Assembly: GCA_030867875.1 (NCBI GenBank)
Contig: JAOWCC010000237.1
Location: 8,666,713-8,730,712, forward strand
Direction of reading: 5' to 3'
DNA from: Actinernus sp. WN-2022
Lineage: Eukaryota > Cnidaria > Anthozoa > Actiniaria > Actinernidae
Length of the DNA stretch: 64,000 bases
A model generated the notes under the pieces. The model worked only from the letters and a program-made list of their open reading frames with translations, was not told the origin of the DNA and ran no database searches. Both the position numbers and the translations under genes were made by a program. Of this stretch, positions 10,690-22,689 are shown piece after piece (within the stretch, counting starts at the first letter, position 1; each line of letters opens with the position of its first letter).

Positions 10690-12694
10690 GGATTTTGGCG
10701 GAAATTGGACACCATAGTTGGCTGATGGGGTGCAGGAATGCAGCATCTCTAACAGAACTTTGTGCTTATTGTACTGCTCTAGATAATTATTAGCACGAAG
10801 ACTTTCCTTTAGCACTGCATAGATGAGTGAACACTGTTTAATTGTTTGGCAGTATATAATTGTCCTTTGACAATTAGTACCATTTTCAATGAGCTCATCA
10901 GTAAGCCTCTTGAATACGTTACTCAAGTCATCATCTTTTTTTCATATGGTAAACTGAGTACATTATGTTTTCCTTATTTGGGGTCTCAGCTATCACCAAA
11001 GGGTCTACCATCAACAAAGCCTCCAAAATATCCTGCTTGGTTACCTGTGTTGCTGTTAGATCTCTTTTTTATGGCACAAGAGATCTTAGTTCATTTAGTT
11101 TCGAGAAACACTCACGGAATGCTGCATGCTTGTTGGTTGATGATTTTCTCCTGAGTATGATAATTAACAATTAAATAATGAGATAAGGTAACAGTAAAAA
11201 CAGCCATTTCATATGCATACTTTTTTATGTAAAAGGCGATGTTACCTTAATAATTAACACATGAGGCTCTTTCTGGAAGTTATATAACTTCAATAATAAT
11301 AAATGATTATATACACTGTATATGCGAATGTCATATTGGGGCCAAATAATATATAAAAGTGTACATGTAAAATTGTAGCAGCTGCAAATTATCTAAGCCA
11401 TGGCCTAATATCAAGCTACAAAGTACACATAAATGTGCTATTTATACAATGGCTCAATAATTATTAAGCTGCTACATGTACATGTAGTCACAAAAATACA
11501 GACTTTTGTGGCCAATAAAAATATTGCCTAGTTCCTTTTGTATATTAATATCCCTATTATGTATCACACATGTATTATTCTACGTAGATATATAGATGTG
11601 GACATCATGCCTGCTTTGATTTGATATCAAATTCATTATTCACTGCCCAGCATTTGAACCAAGATAGCTCAGACAACATGACTGCAGAATAGACCAGTTT
11701 CATGACCATGGGAAGTTAAACAATAGGTGGCCCACCAAATAAACAAAGGATTGTACAACTGCGCATGATCGTGAAACTGGTATATACATGTTGTGGTTTC
11801 AATGTTTTATTGGTATGAGATACCAGTTTATTGGTATGAGATACCATACCAGTTTCAAATCTTTATACAAAACCTTCTAAAAACCTATCCCAAACATGTA
11901 AAATCAAAGTCATTCATGGTACGCTAAATTAAACCTGAGCTATAATAGACAATTTTCGAGTGATCTGTCTTTAACGTCTGTAGTAGACGAACATAACTTT
12001 GACTAAATGAACGACCACTATCAAATGCATGTAACAATAAATCTTAAAGCTGTCATTTATTCATTATCAATAAAGTGAAAGAAGACTGGAATAACATATG
12101 TATGTGTAAGTTTCTTATTTATGTTAACACTGACAATATCAGAATAGGTACAATGTTTCACTGTTTTACTTATGTGATTCGAGTTTGAAACATTTCAAAT
12201 TTGTAACAAGAGGAAAATAGATAACACTCACCAATGTCTTATAACGTGGGCTTCATCAACAGCTACGGCACAGACATTCTTGCAGTAAATGTCACTCAGT
12301 AACATTGTTCGCCATTTTTCGTCTAAAATCCAGCTCTCCGGTGAACCGTAAACGATTGAATATTTTCCATCTAATACACCTCTCTCTTCCTAAGCTGTCT
12401 TAATGTCGCAAAGACTTATAGCAGTAATGCCATGACTTCGAAGCTGACTAACCTGGTCTTTCATGAGACTTACCAAAGGTGACACTACAATTACAATACT
12501 CAGAGAACTCCCTCTCATAGCATTAAACACAGTCGGCCTGATATACGAGTGATTTGCCACAACCAGTGGGTAAATTAACAAAAACTTATTTCTTCCCATC
12601 AGTTATCCCTGCAATCGCTTTCAACTGAAATTCTTTGAGGTTGTTTAGCCCAAAAAACCTCTCAAACTCTTTTTATCGCTGCCTCAAGCGCCAT
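10690..12694 (-). pseudogene. RecQ-like DNA helicase, N-terminal half, decayed
   Basis: On the minus strand the sequence starts with MALEAAIKR at 12694. It shows RecQ-family helicase motifs in order: a Walker A motif (LPTGCGKSLVYQ near 12550-12590), motif Ia (IVIVVSPLVSLMKDQV near 12455-12500), the DEAH box (AVDEAHVIRHW near 12236-12270, followed by a GTGAGT donor), LNEIRSLVPYK near 11075-11105, a stretch resembling the region after the TATAT motif (near 10940-11065), and motif IV (RTIIYCQTIKQCSLIYAVL near 10800-10870). Similarity fades after LHSCTPSAN near 10720. The motifs fall in different frames, with stops between them, so this is a pseudogene. RecQ proteins unwind DNA 3'-5'. Motifs V and VI and the zinc-binding C-terminus are missing here but appear on the other strand at 25.8-26.8 kb. 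The start lies 63 bp from the transposase fragment on the opposite strand. Confidence 0.75.
11694..11780. mobile_element. Short MITE-like inverted repeat
   Basis: CCAGTTTCATGACCATG at 11694 pairs with the complement of the block ending AAACTGG at 11780. It lies in the intron-like gap of the RecQ-like pseudogene. No clear target duplication is visible. Confidence 0.4.
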
Positions 12695-12756
12695 TTTGAA
12701 ATCCTCTTTCAGTGTAACGTTACGTCACTTTCCAGAATATGGAAGATAAAATCTGA

Positions 12757-13750
12757 TTGGTTCATAAGACAATGCGGCTTAGTAGCAAGGAAATAGGCTG
12801 TCAGACAACTCTGACTATGAAATACTTGGAAAATCAGGAGTTGTTTATACAAAATACAACATCAGAGCTCAGTGATCTAAAGGCAAAACTGCTAAATGTA
12901 CAGATGAACATTGATGGATTTCGTGGCAATGATCAAAAAACAAAATTCTACACTGTATTGCCAAATTTACTTGTTCTGATGCATGTATTTATTTGAGTTG
13001 CTACACATATCAAGACCACGAAACTCAATGCTTTCGCCCAGTTTCAGAAACTTTTACTTGTTTTGATGAGAATGAAACTTAATGTTCCATTACAAAACCT
13101 TGCATATAGGTTTAACATTTGGGTGGCTACTGCTAGCAGAATATTTGATAGATGGATCAACGTCATGAGCATTCGTCTTATTTTTCTAATACACTGGCCA
13201 GAGCGTGAAGAACTGAGAAGCACTATGCCATCACTCTTCAAACAGAACTTTGGAAATGAAGTATCAGTTATTATTGACTATTTTGAGGTATTTATAGACA
13301 TACCATCTAGCCTGATTGCCAGAGCAACGACATGGTCAAACTACAAACATCACAACACTATACAATTCCTCAGTGGTAGAACTCCCCAGGGGTCTGTATC
13401 ATTTTTATTAAAAGCATGGGGTGGCAGAGTTAGTGACAACTTTATTACAGAAAATAGTGGAATTCTGAGGAAACTTGAACCAGGAGATTTTGTCTTAGCA
13501 GACAGAGGATTCACTATTGCTGACAGTGATGGGTTTTATCAAGCCTGCCTTTACCAGAGGAAAGAAACTACTATCAACTCGAGAAAATGAGGAAACAATT
13601 CAAGAAATATTGCTAATGTCCGCATTCACGTTGAGCGTGTTATTGCCCTTGTGCGAAGGAAATATGTCATTTTACAGAGCATTCTACCTATTGAACATGT
13701 TAAAGCAAAGCCTAGAGAAGCTTTTTCTTGTATTGTGTATTGACAAAATT
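12757..13750 (+). pseudogene. ISL2EU-type DDE transposase (DDE_Tnp_4), decayed and N-terminally truncated
   Basis: The readable product begins with MRLSSKEIGCQTTLTM, the linker that follows the THAP domain in this family, then FRGNDQKTKFYTVLPN. A frame break near 12995-13045 leads into LRMKL-like sequence and the DDE domain: [30 protein letters not shown] (first Asp), [31 protein letters not shown] and [11 protein letters not shown] (second Asp). After a frame change near 13560, [19 protein letters not shown] (third acidic residue) appears near 13620-13680. At least two frameshifts and the loss of the THAP domain make it inactive. Family members encode DDE transposases that pair with a YqaJ-type nuclease, and such a gene follows convergently at 14.5-16.7 kb. 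Confidence 0.8.
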
Positions 13751-13799
13751 GCTAAAGTATGTTGTGCACTACAAATCTGTCAGAATCAATTGTGCCATT

Positions 13800-14536
13800 T
13801 GATTAATACTTTTACATTTGTTTCTGCAAATACAGTGTTCTCCCCAGAAAGTGGGGGCTGTGACACAGACTTTGCCATCCTTTTTCCTGAACCGTTCATA
13901 GTGATTGTGTTGGTAAAAAACATTAACTTTCCATGGATTTCTCTAAACGTTTTTCCCAACTCTGGGCAATTTGTCTGGGGAGGACATTGCAAATGCATAA
14001 CATATTCATATACTCTTATTAATAAATGTACATATTGACTGACTCAGATGCCTGTTTGTTCAATTTTGTCGTTCGCATACACTAGTTGAGTATTAGTTCC
14101 AATAAGGGAAAAACTTTAATCAAGAACAGATTCTTATGAATGGTAAATCATATACCAGTAATTACTTTGGCATACAAAAGTCTGCATGTGTACAAACACT
14201 TTACAGTCAGACTGTTCATGTCAGACTGGTATACGGCCAGACTCAGAATGGTCATGTATATTTAAGAAATAGAAAACATTCCATGTTCCTAGAGTTATAG
14301 AAATACGGCTTTCAGCCAATCAGAGAAGGCATTTTCCATGTGTTCTTTTCTAAATTAAATGTATTTAAAAGGCACGTGAGATAATTTACTTATCAATAAA
14401 ATTATGCAACTCGGTAAGCAAAATAAGAAAAGAGATGATTATTAATCTACAGTTAATACAACACTATCCCATTCATTTTAGTGTTATTGCCCCATTTCAA
14501 AGCTGGGGCAATACCACTCTCCTTCAGGCTCCTCTG
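13800..14536. other. Spacer between the convergent transposase and YqaJ pseudogenes
   Basis: No coding similarity is recognised. Short open frames here lack motifs. The stretch is AT-rich and probably belongs to the interior of the same element. Confidence 0.4.
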
Positions 14537-16184
14537 TTAAGTTGAGACAAGACATGTGGTACCACTTGACCTGGCATTGCTCATTATTACAGCCAATAAG
14601 CTGACTGTCTTCAACATACTGCTCACAGCTGCACCATGTCCTTCCTCCTCCTCCTCATCACGATCTTCATCATCAGCACAATCATATTGAAGGGCAACAT
14701 TCAGATCAGTAAACTGATAGAAGAACGGGTAAACCATTTCCCCATGAGCTCTGGCAGAATTCCTTTTAGAGAAACAAAGACTTTGCTTTTGAGACTGCTG
14801 GTTCCCAAAACTCAATGTCAGGAAGAATCCTTTCAATGTAAATGTCCTCCAGTGGCCACACAACAAAATCACAATATTCAGTATCACAAATAAAAAGCTG
14901 TGCTTGTACCTGATAGCAATATTGATGATTCTTTTTCAAAGCCATTCCACTTTGATTTTGCTCCAAACAGAACTTTTTGCCACAAACAGCTTGATTTATA
15001 GGTTCATTTTTGTGGGTAAAGGGGCATTTATTTCACAAACTCCCCTTCCACAGCAATCACACTCAACAATGCCATAAGGAATGGAATGGCCATATTGGGT
15101 TGATATGCAGTCCACTGTCTGCTATGGTTAAATTATCATGTTAATTGTCAATGTTATTCTGATAAGCCTCTCGCGCTTTGTTTTCATTTGCACATCCCAG
15201 CGTGTAGCCGAATTGGAAAACTTGTGAGCATCTGGATAACATATACTTTTTATTAAACTCTTGGAGGGCTTATCAGAGTTTGTGTTGGCAGACTAATTTT
15301 AACTTTGATGCAGCTATTCGTCGTCCTCTCTGGGAAAACCAAACTTTGGAAGAGGCTTGGTCTCTGAATGCATTTTCTACACTTTGGCATTCTTCAATAC
15401 TAAACTTTAAAGTAGAGGCCACTTCAGATCCTTTTTTTAAGTTGAGTGGACCAGTTCAGCAAGTGGTTTTGGAAGATGTTGGCAGGTTTGTGATATAAAA
15501 TTAGAATTATGGGGCTTGATTAAAGAGAGAATAACAGACGTAGTGTTGGACATTGAAATGTTTCTGTAGAAAGCCTCTTGTTCAACTTTAGATAGTGCAG
15601 GGGTATTTCTAGCCTGTGCCCCTTCAGTGGATCGAGAAGCAGAGGGTATGACTTGATTCTCTTGGAGAAGTGCATGTTTCCTTTTGGCCGATGTGAAGTC
15701 CATCTCACAAACGTCCATATATGGCACTTGATTCATGTAGGCCAGCATTATCCACTTACTTTTTTCCCCTGTGCATGTTGTTGAGTCCCTCATTGTTACT
15801 CCTACCTCGATCGCAAAAGTAGTGCTCCAACATGTGAGAAGGCCTCGCTGAGCCCTGCCATACAAGTACAATGAGCCGCTATCACAGATCCATTGTTTTC
15901 GCTTAAAATCCAAGTTTTTAGCGGCGTCTCACGGGCTCTCTGAGAATGATTAACCTGTTACAAAGAGAAATCTGAAGTCATGAATATGACAATTTTATTG
16001 GCTGTGGCACACTGCTGATAGAAAATTGGAGAGATGCAGTCGAATCCATTTTATCTTACAGGGAGGGGGGAGTAGTTAGAGTGAAAGTATGTAACCACAT
16101 TTATATATTATACATTTGTATATTTGCTTTAGCTCAGGGTGTAAGTAAGGGAGGGTACAATTTATAATTATTTATTTATTCATT

Positions 16185-16262
16185 CATTTTATAGTGTCCC
16201 CATTTAGTGGTGAGTAACTGCTATCATCTTAATGACACTGAAATAAAGTTGTTATTATTTAA
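16185..16262 (+). repeat. Probable LINE 3'-tail fragment in the YqaJ intron
   Basis: The block ATAGTGTCCCCATTTAGTGG followed by CTGAAATAAAGTTGTTATTA resembles the 3' end of a non-LTR element with a polyadenylation-like AATAAA and an ATT-rich tail. A related block (ATAGTGTCCCCACTTAGTAG) occurs near 2118. The evidence is only this similarity. Confidence 0.3.
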
Positions 16263-16280
16263 TATTATTATTAACTGCAC

Positions 16281-16304
16281 ACAACAACAACAACAACAAC
16301 AACA
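16281..16304. repeat. (CAA)n microsatellite
   Basis: Eight uninterrupted CAA trinucleotides lie in the intron of the YqaJ pseudogene. Confidence 0.9.
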
Positions 16305-17700
16305 TTTATTTGTTCACTCTTAAAGTTACAAGTAGTAAATAATAAATAAATAATAGACTGAGTAGGAGGACCCGAAAAAAACCGTAAGCTGGTAAAGTTT
16401 TTCTTACCCTCTTACCCCACGCCTTTATCACCTCCGGCTCCGCCGACTTGTTTTACGAGTAGAGTGTTAACCCACCCAGAGACAAAAACGTTATAAGCCT
16501 CGGTTGATTTGTAGGCTTTCATTTGATTCATCGTAGCCCATGATGTCTGAAGTACTAAGTAATTCACGATATCCGAATATTCTACTGTTGGAAAGAGGTT
16601 GAGAATTCTGATTTTTTTTTAACTTGTAAGGGTCAAACCTACAGGATATTGATTTTTCACGATAGCGAGCCTTGGAATTATTATCTAGAGTCCAGTAATA
16701 ACCAGAAAATTGGAAGCTTACATCAGGATCGCACAAGGCAGCCGCCATTTTGTTTGCTTTGTATATCTTCCAACATGGCCGCCGGTAGTGGCGTGACAAA
16801 TTTTGATCACGTGATTGCAAACGAAGAATTGCAAATTGACCGAGGAAAATAAGCGTCTATCGGGTTTAAACTATTAAAACTACAGAGAAAAGACATTATT
16901 GTTTTGTATTCCGTTTGTAGGTTTTTTAGTTTTTTATTTACGAGGCGTAAAATTAACAAATTGCAACAAATTTCCGTAATTTGGCAACAGCTGAGTGAAC
17001 TCCCAGAGCGGGCGTAAGCGTGACTCACGTCTAGTGACCTTTTTGACGAGAACAGATATGTGTGTAGTACTCTAACAAACTATTTTGTCACGACGGATCA
17101 CCATATACCTATGCAGCTTTGCTGTAGCTTTGCTTTCTCTATAAACGCATTCTGAGTAAGAAATCAAATGAACTAAAGAATCATACGTAAGTAAACTCTT
17201 TTTGATTTGAATTCATCTCAGTTTCCGTTAATGTACTTTTTGTTCTAATTATGGCTATTTTTGTTGCTATGAAATTCATGTTTTTAATTTACACTCATCA
17301 TTTATTCATAGTTTTAGCCGACCATTTTCCCAAGGTCAATCAATATGTCCTTGCATTGAATTAAATTGTAATTGCACTGAATTACACTTGAATTGCCAAT
17401 CCACTGATTGTGCTTGTGTACTAGCAGCGATCTGGCTGTGTGCATCCTAATAGCGATGTGAACACAGGTAGCCCGAAAATACAAACAAAGGGTACCTTAC
17501 TGAAAAATTTAATAGAAGATAACTAACCCAGGGTATCCTAGGATAACACAGGTACCCCGGAAATACAAAGAGGGCACCGCACTGATAACACAGGTAACCC
17601 GAAACAACTATAGAGACGATAAACAATTATTATTATTATTATTGTATTATAAATGCAATATTATTTTATTTTATAATATAAATTATGGGATCATCCTAAA

Positions 17701-17797
17701 ACGTGCGATTTGATTGGATGCTCAGCGTGCTTGATTTTGTTATAAATGCACGCTCAAGAAAAAATCAAGCACGCCAAGAATCCAATCAAAACAAAAC
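17701..17797. repeat. Inverted repeat of about 35-bp arms
   Basis: TTGATTGGATGCTCAGCGTG (17710-17729, continuing CTTGATTTT) pairs with AAAATCAAGCACGCCAAGAA followed by TCCAATCAAA (17761-17790). The loop is about 20 bases and includes a further CGTGC/GCACG pair. It immediately precedes the small open frame at 17866 and may be a MITE or the end of an element. Confidence 0.55.
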
Positions 17798-17865
17798 GTA
17801 TCGGTGATTGTTTTTCGCGAGTTTACATAGCTAACGGCGATAATTTCATAGACTGGGAAGAAAAC

Positions 17866-18072
17866 ATGTCCGACTTTGAGTTGTTAAGGTGTTTTGAAGC
17901 AGAGGAAAATAAAAGTCGCTTCCCAAAACTAAAAGAAAGTGATCGGCGAGAGAATTTAGCATCGGCTTCGTACTCTAAAGCGACCACAAAATGGGATGCT
18001 AAAACGTTTGAAGTTGAGAAAAGCAATGCCCACATTCTAAATACAGTGTTACTCATTGAGAGCTTGATATAA
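17866..18072 (+). CDS. Small hypothetical frame, possibly a recombinase N-terminus
   Basis: The frame starting MSDFELLRCFEAEE reads 68 residues to a stop. It is charged and contains RFPKLKESDRRENLASAS, faintly like the RF...N/SKxT segments at the N-terminus of Crypton-type recombinases. The frame is open upstream to 17746. I do not recognise it with confidence, and no downstream exon was found. Confidence 0.25.
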   Translation: MSDFELLRCFEAEENKSRFPKLKESDRRENLASASYSKATTKWDAKTFEVEKSNAHILNTVLLIESLI

Positions 18073-19008
18073 AAAATGATTGTAATTAAGAAAAATGTGG
18101 TTTTTCTAACAGCCTGGTGAGAGAAAAGTGACAACACAACAACAAGACATGAGTCATGACTCACCAATAACTCGACGATACCTGTAATAAGCCTGCTTTA
18201 TGCTGAAACCTGAACAGTGAATTGCGAAGAATACAATGGGATTTATCTGGTTCCATGTAGAAATTCGTTTGAGAGGTTCCTGAATGTCCCTGAATGAAAA
18301 ACGGGCGATAAAACTTGCAGAGAACCCAGAACTGGCAGAATTTCAAGAGTAGAGTATCATTCATATGTATAGCGGCCATGCCAACGAAGAGAGCCTCGAA
18401 AGCTACGCAACACGGCCATCAGAGCAGCAGTTACAACACTGTTCCTTGATTGGGATAAAGAAAATATCCTTCTTCAGACCACAGAATCAGTAATCAGTGT
18501 CAACTATGCAGTTGTTGTAGAAAATAGTCGGCAATCCTCAACTCACGTGTCCAACTCTACTGCCGCTAATTCGCTAACACTTTCTCTATGAATGCTTTTC
18601 CATCAGGCATTTTCAACGCCTTGCACTATCACAATGTGCATATTAACCTCTCCTGTGCTGACCAGAAATTGTAAAACGAAAGCACTTCGTTTCCTGCAAC
18701 AGTTTTGACCAGATGACAATATTACAACCCATTTCATTTGCCGGCTCTTGCAGTTTCTGTCTTTCACTTTTATCGATTGACACGTTCTATTCTTAGCAGA
18801 TTACTTCATCCAATAAGAAACGAGCTTTCGGATCGTCAATGTCAAGCTGTCACAATTGAACGAATCAGCGACGAAAAAAGTTGTAAACAAGTCAAGTACA
18901 TTAAAATGGGGTTTTCGCTGTCGTCAGTTTGCTTTTCCAGGTTAGATGTTTACGCGGGTTCTAAAGATAGCTTTATTTCCTTCGTCTACATTGAAGTTTA
19001 TATTATAA
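18073..19008. other. No supported gene
   Basis: I see no domain, element end or strong repeat here. The Gypsy polymerase remnant on the other side of the 19.0-kb palindrome does not continue into this stretch. Confidence 0.4.
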
Positions 19009-19174
19009 AACAAATAAAAGATGGTTCTCCTTGTTATATAACAAAATAATGCACTTTCGAGGTCTTGAAAAGCTGCTAAATGCACTCGCGTTCCGCTCGT
19101 GCATCCGCAGTTTTTCAAGACCTCGAGCGTGCATTATTTTGTTATATAACAAGGAGAACCATCTTTTATTTGTT
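19009..19174. mobile_element. 166-bp near-perfect palindrome (foldback element) truncating a Gypsy element
   Basis: The arms AACAAATAAAAGATGGTTCT...CAAGACCTC and their complement pair over about 60 bp almost without mismatch. The loop is itself palindromic and centred on CACTCGCGTTCCGCTCGTGC. The right edge lies inside the RNase H region of the Gypsy element (reading HYLTNK), and Gypsy sequence does not resume on the left. The hairpin at 46,988-47,129 has the same plan and a similar centre. Confidence 0.8.
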
Positions 19175-20816
19175 AAATAATGCTCCACTGCGGTTACGAC
19201 TGCCAACAGTTCTCGTCGTGTCACACAGTAGTTCCTTTCCTGGCGAGAGAGCGCTCTACTGTAGTAGGCAATCACAGTCTCGTGACCATCGTCTGACATC
19301 TGGGATAGAACCGCCCCGATTCCAACGTAGCTAACGTCTGTGTCTAGTATATAAGATTTAGCTGGATTTGGATACGCCAAGACTGGTGTCCTCTGTAAGT
19401 ACTCATTCAATGTAGCGAAAGCCGTCTCACACTCTTCACTCCAGAAAAATGGCTTTGGCTTCGACTTTCCTTGGATCCACTGATATTCCTTCTCTGCTGA
19501 CCACATGTCCTAGAAAGCTCACATCCTTCTTGAACAAATTACACTTCTTTGGATTTAGCTTCAGGTTTGCTGTTCTCAGCTTCTCGAAAACTTGCTTCAG
19601 ATGTCTCACTTCTCTTTGGAAACCTCTCGCATGGACAATTATGTCATCGATGTAGACCAGGCAGGTTTCGATTGGCAGCTTGATCAACATGTTATTCATC
19701 AGTCTCTGAAAAGTGGCTGGCGCATTACATAAACCAAAAGGCATGACATTGAACTGCCATAGACCACGCCCAAAGGAAAATGCAGTCTTTTCCTTATCTT
19801 CCGGCTCCAATTCGACCTGCCAGTATCCACTGCGGAGATCCAGCGTCGAGAACCACGTGGCCCCAGAAAGCGCATCCAAGGTTGTGTAGATTCTTGGAAG
19901 TGGGTATGAGTCTTTCTGTGTTTCACTCTTCAACTTGCCATAATCAATGCAGAATCTTGTCGATCCATCCTTCTTTCGTACGAGAACAATTGGAGAGCAC
20001 CAAGGGCTTGTTGACCTCTTTATTATTCCTCTTTCCAACATTTCTGTGACTGCCTTGTTTGCCTCCTCGACTTGAACCAATGGCAGACGCCTAGGGTGCT
20101 GTTTTATAGGAGTTGCGCCGCCAATATCAATTCCGTGGCGGGTCAGGTTAGTGGAGCCAAGATCTTTAGGACTTCTAGAGAAGATGTCTTCGTTTTCCCT
20201 TAACAGCTGTAAAACATCACGTCTCTCCTGTTCTTCTAGATGCTCACAACTTCTTTGGAACATGGCTTGGAGATGTTCTGGTATGTCTTCTGCATCTTTG
20301 TACACAACGCCACGACACTCGTGCAGGGCTCGCAGAGACTTATTTCCGTTCTCTTGTGCAAGGTTGCAACCTAACAGAATGTTCGAGGACGACCCTAAGT
20401 ACCCGAGAAGGGCTGTAGCTTTTAACATGCTGTACAGGTACTTCAACACTATCGACAAGCAAAACCATGTCCTTGTAATTAATAATGCAGCCCAAATCCT
20501 TAAGGAAATCTCCTCCGAGCAAACTTGGGTTCGACATAGGGGCTACCCAAAATTCTCTCATTACTTCTTTTTCACCTATACGGAGCTTAAGGTTGCACTT
20601 CGACTTCACCTCCATAGAACCGCCATTTAGAACTTTAAGCTTTTCCGAAGTAGGGATTTCTGTCACATTCTGGACTCTATCCATTCTGGACTCTCTTCTG
20701 GACTCTATCCAACATCGCGGTACTAATCCACCCCTGAATCTATTAGAAAGTCGCACGATTCCCCCTCCAAAAAACCTGGAACAATAAGTCCTCCGCCTCC
20801 TCCGCCTCCTCCGCAT
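19175..20816 (-). pseudogene. Ty3/Gypsy pol: protease, reverse transcriptase, partial RNase H
   Basis: Coding blocks read 20816-20340, 20458-19440 and 19506-19175. The protease motif is split across frames near 20725-20775 (CDFLIDSG). The reverse transcriptase is clear: RFCIDYGKLK, STLDLRSGYWQVEL, MPFGLCNAPATFQRLM and the catalytic CLVYIDDIIV. RNase H starts at FFWSEECETAF and contains YILDTDVSYVGIGAVLSQ and SRALSRQERNYCVTRRELLA. Between VDPRKVEA and KPKPFFWSEE the usual connection region of roughly 35-40 residues is missing and the frame changes, so an internal deletion has joined RT to RNase H. The rest of RNase H, integrase and the 3' LTR are lost at the 19.0-kb palindrome. A (CCTCCG)n run at 20789-20817 lies in the protease-gag linker. 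Confidence 0.88.
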
Positions 20817-21373
20817 CTTGCATTTACGTCCCTTTCGTCTTTATGCTTTTCTTCTAGTGGTAACCCCGTGGTTGAAATACCCGGATATTCAAATGGTGGG
20901 TTCCCTGGGGCATAAGGCCTGTCAAAGCTCTGATAGATACTTGGTGAATTGCCTGTGGCTCGATTATCGCCAAGGTTGTGGTAAAAATTATGTGGGTAGC
21001 CTGTGGTACGAGGTTCGCTAAGACCATGGTAACGATTCTGTGGGTAGCCTGTGGTATGAGGTTCGCTAAGATGGGATTTCCACGGTGCCTGGTAGGGAAA
21101 CGGCGGGTTCCCTATGGCCTGTTCTCTCTCCATGCTGCGTCCTCTTCCCCGTGTCTGGTGTATCGGTCTGCCTGTGGGGCCTTGGATTCCCGGTCTGGGC
21201 CAATCTGGTTTTGACGAACTGGTCTTCCTCGGTTGCCTGATTGCTTGTTTTCCCTGACTGCTTGTTTTCCCTGACTGCTTGTAATAGCTGAGTAAATAAG
21301 CTTTCAATTCTTGCCATTGATTGATTTGCTTGTGGATCTTGAATCTTCGTAGGACCCTCTGTGGGCTGCTTGC

Positions 21374-22578
21374 TTACTTGTCTTGCTGCTCTAGTATGCC
21401 CCACTTGCTTGCCAAATGATACGATTCCAGCTCTAGGGCTATTTCCAATGCCTCTTGTATGCTTTTGGGTCTGCCCTGACGAACCTTTAACCTGGTCTCG
21501 TCATCTTGCAGCGCGTCGATGAATTGATCTTTTGCTAAGACACTTTGTAGTTCAGGCTCAGCGCTCTTATACGCAAGTCTCACGAGGCGCTCAATATCTG
21601 CTGCAAGTTCTGGTAAACTTTTGTCTTTGCGTTTTATTCTGCTTTTAAACTGTGCTCTGGCTAGCTCTGATTGATGGGCTCCACCAAAACGATTTGACAA
21701 GGCGGCGATCAAAGCAGTATAATCTCGGCGATTTTGAGGTGCCATATTACCGAGGATAAAAGTTGCGTTACCATGGAGACCGCTAGCGAGGTAGGAGGCT
21801 TTCTCAGTATCGCTCCAGTTATTAAATTCTGCGACGATTTCAAATTGCGCGTAATAGGACTCCCACGGCGTACTGCCGTCGTATTTCTGTATTTTCGGCT
21901 TTCTCGGCCTTATATTCACATAATCCAGGTTTTTTTTCCAGAAATGATTCCGCCCGGCTCTTCGGCTGCGGTTCGGGTAATGCTCGGTTCAGTTGCGGTT
22001 GGGCTCGGTTTCATCCCGCGTTCGGATAAGGCTCTGGAAGAATTCCGCTCGGCTTGATTTTGCTCGCTTTTGTGCTTTCGTCTATTTGCGGATTCCTTGC
22101 TTGCTTTTGGAAGTCAATTTCGCTTGACCTTCAACCAAAGTTCGGCCTTCCAATCTGCTGAGTCTTTGTTCTAACCCAATACATTCTCCTCCCATCTACA
22201 ATAAATCCTCTGCATTTCATCCTTTTGGCTTCCCAATAAATAAATCAGATTGTTTAACTGCGCGGTAAATTCTACCCTCTCACTTTCTGCCTCTAATATT
22301 TTGCTTTTAAGCCCCTCAAACATTTCAATCATTTGTACCTCTATCTTTTCAATTTCTCTCTCCCCTTCGAACGGTTCTTCTAATCTCCCTGTCGCAGACA
22401 TAGTTCCTTGGTGATCTCTTTCCCTTAAAGTTTGGTCTGTGGTAATACGCAAGTTCTCAACTTGTTCCACGTATTGTTCTTCTAAATTGAATGAGACCCC
22501 TGGATCCTTCTGTTTGTCTCCGTTATCAACCACTTCTTCCCGCTCTCTTTGCATCGCCTGGGACCGAGTTTCAGGCAT
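21374..22578 (-). pseudogene. Ty3/Gypsy gag polyprotein remnant
   Basis: Two readable blocks, 22578-22171 (MPETRSQAMQRE, with a coiled-coil-like middle) and 21919-21374 (KIQKYDGSTPWESYYAQFE, then LNRFGGA-like and QEALEIALELESYHL), match the capsid layout of animal Gypsy elements. Stops separate the blocks, and a further block 21404-20723 continues toward the protease. I see no CCHC zinc knuckle. Order and strand agree with the pol remnant and the LTR at 22863. Confidence 0.75.
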
Positions 22579-22689
22579 GAATGAAACTAAAAAAAATTAT
22601 AATTAAGAAAAATGTTGGTATATTTACCCTGTCCTTTTGCTTTCGAGTAAATTTTTTTTTCACGTGGCGCTCGCCATTAGTGCTTCTCT

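Larger units (their letters stand above)
14540..16748 (-). pseudogene. SWIM zinc finger plus YqaJ-type nuclease of ISL2EU elements, decayed
   Basis: The gene starts near 16748 with MAAALCDPDV and continues with FDPYKLKK, then in another frame VEYSDIVNYLVLQTSW and QMKAYKSTEAYNVFVSGWV (16470-16620). After an intron the minus strand reads [19 protein letters not shown] (15830-15870), a SWIM-type zinc finger whose third cysteine appears changed to phenylalanine. TCTGEKSKWIM and MDFTSAKRKH follow (15690-15780), then the YqaJ nuclease domain: VWFSQRGRRIAASKLKLV (15300-15360), CDCCGRGVCEINAP-like sequence around 15020-15070, and HQYCYQVQAQLFICDTEYCD followed by FVVWP (14860-14930). YqaJ proteins are lambda-exonuclease-like. 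Several frame changes show it is a pseudogene. Its convergent position to the DDE pseudogene matches the known two-gene make-up of ISL2EU transposons. Confidence 0.78.
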
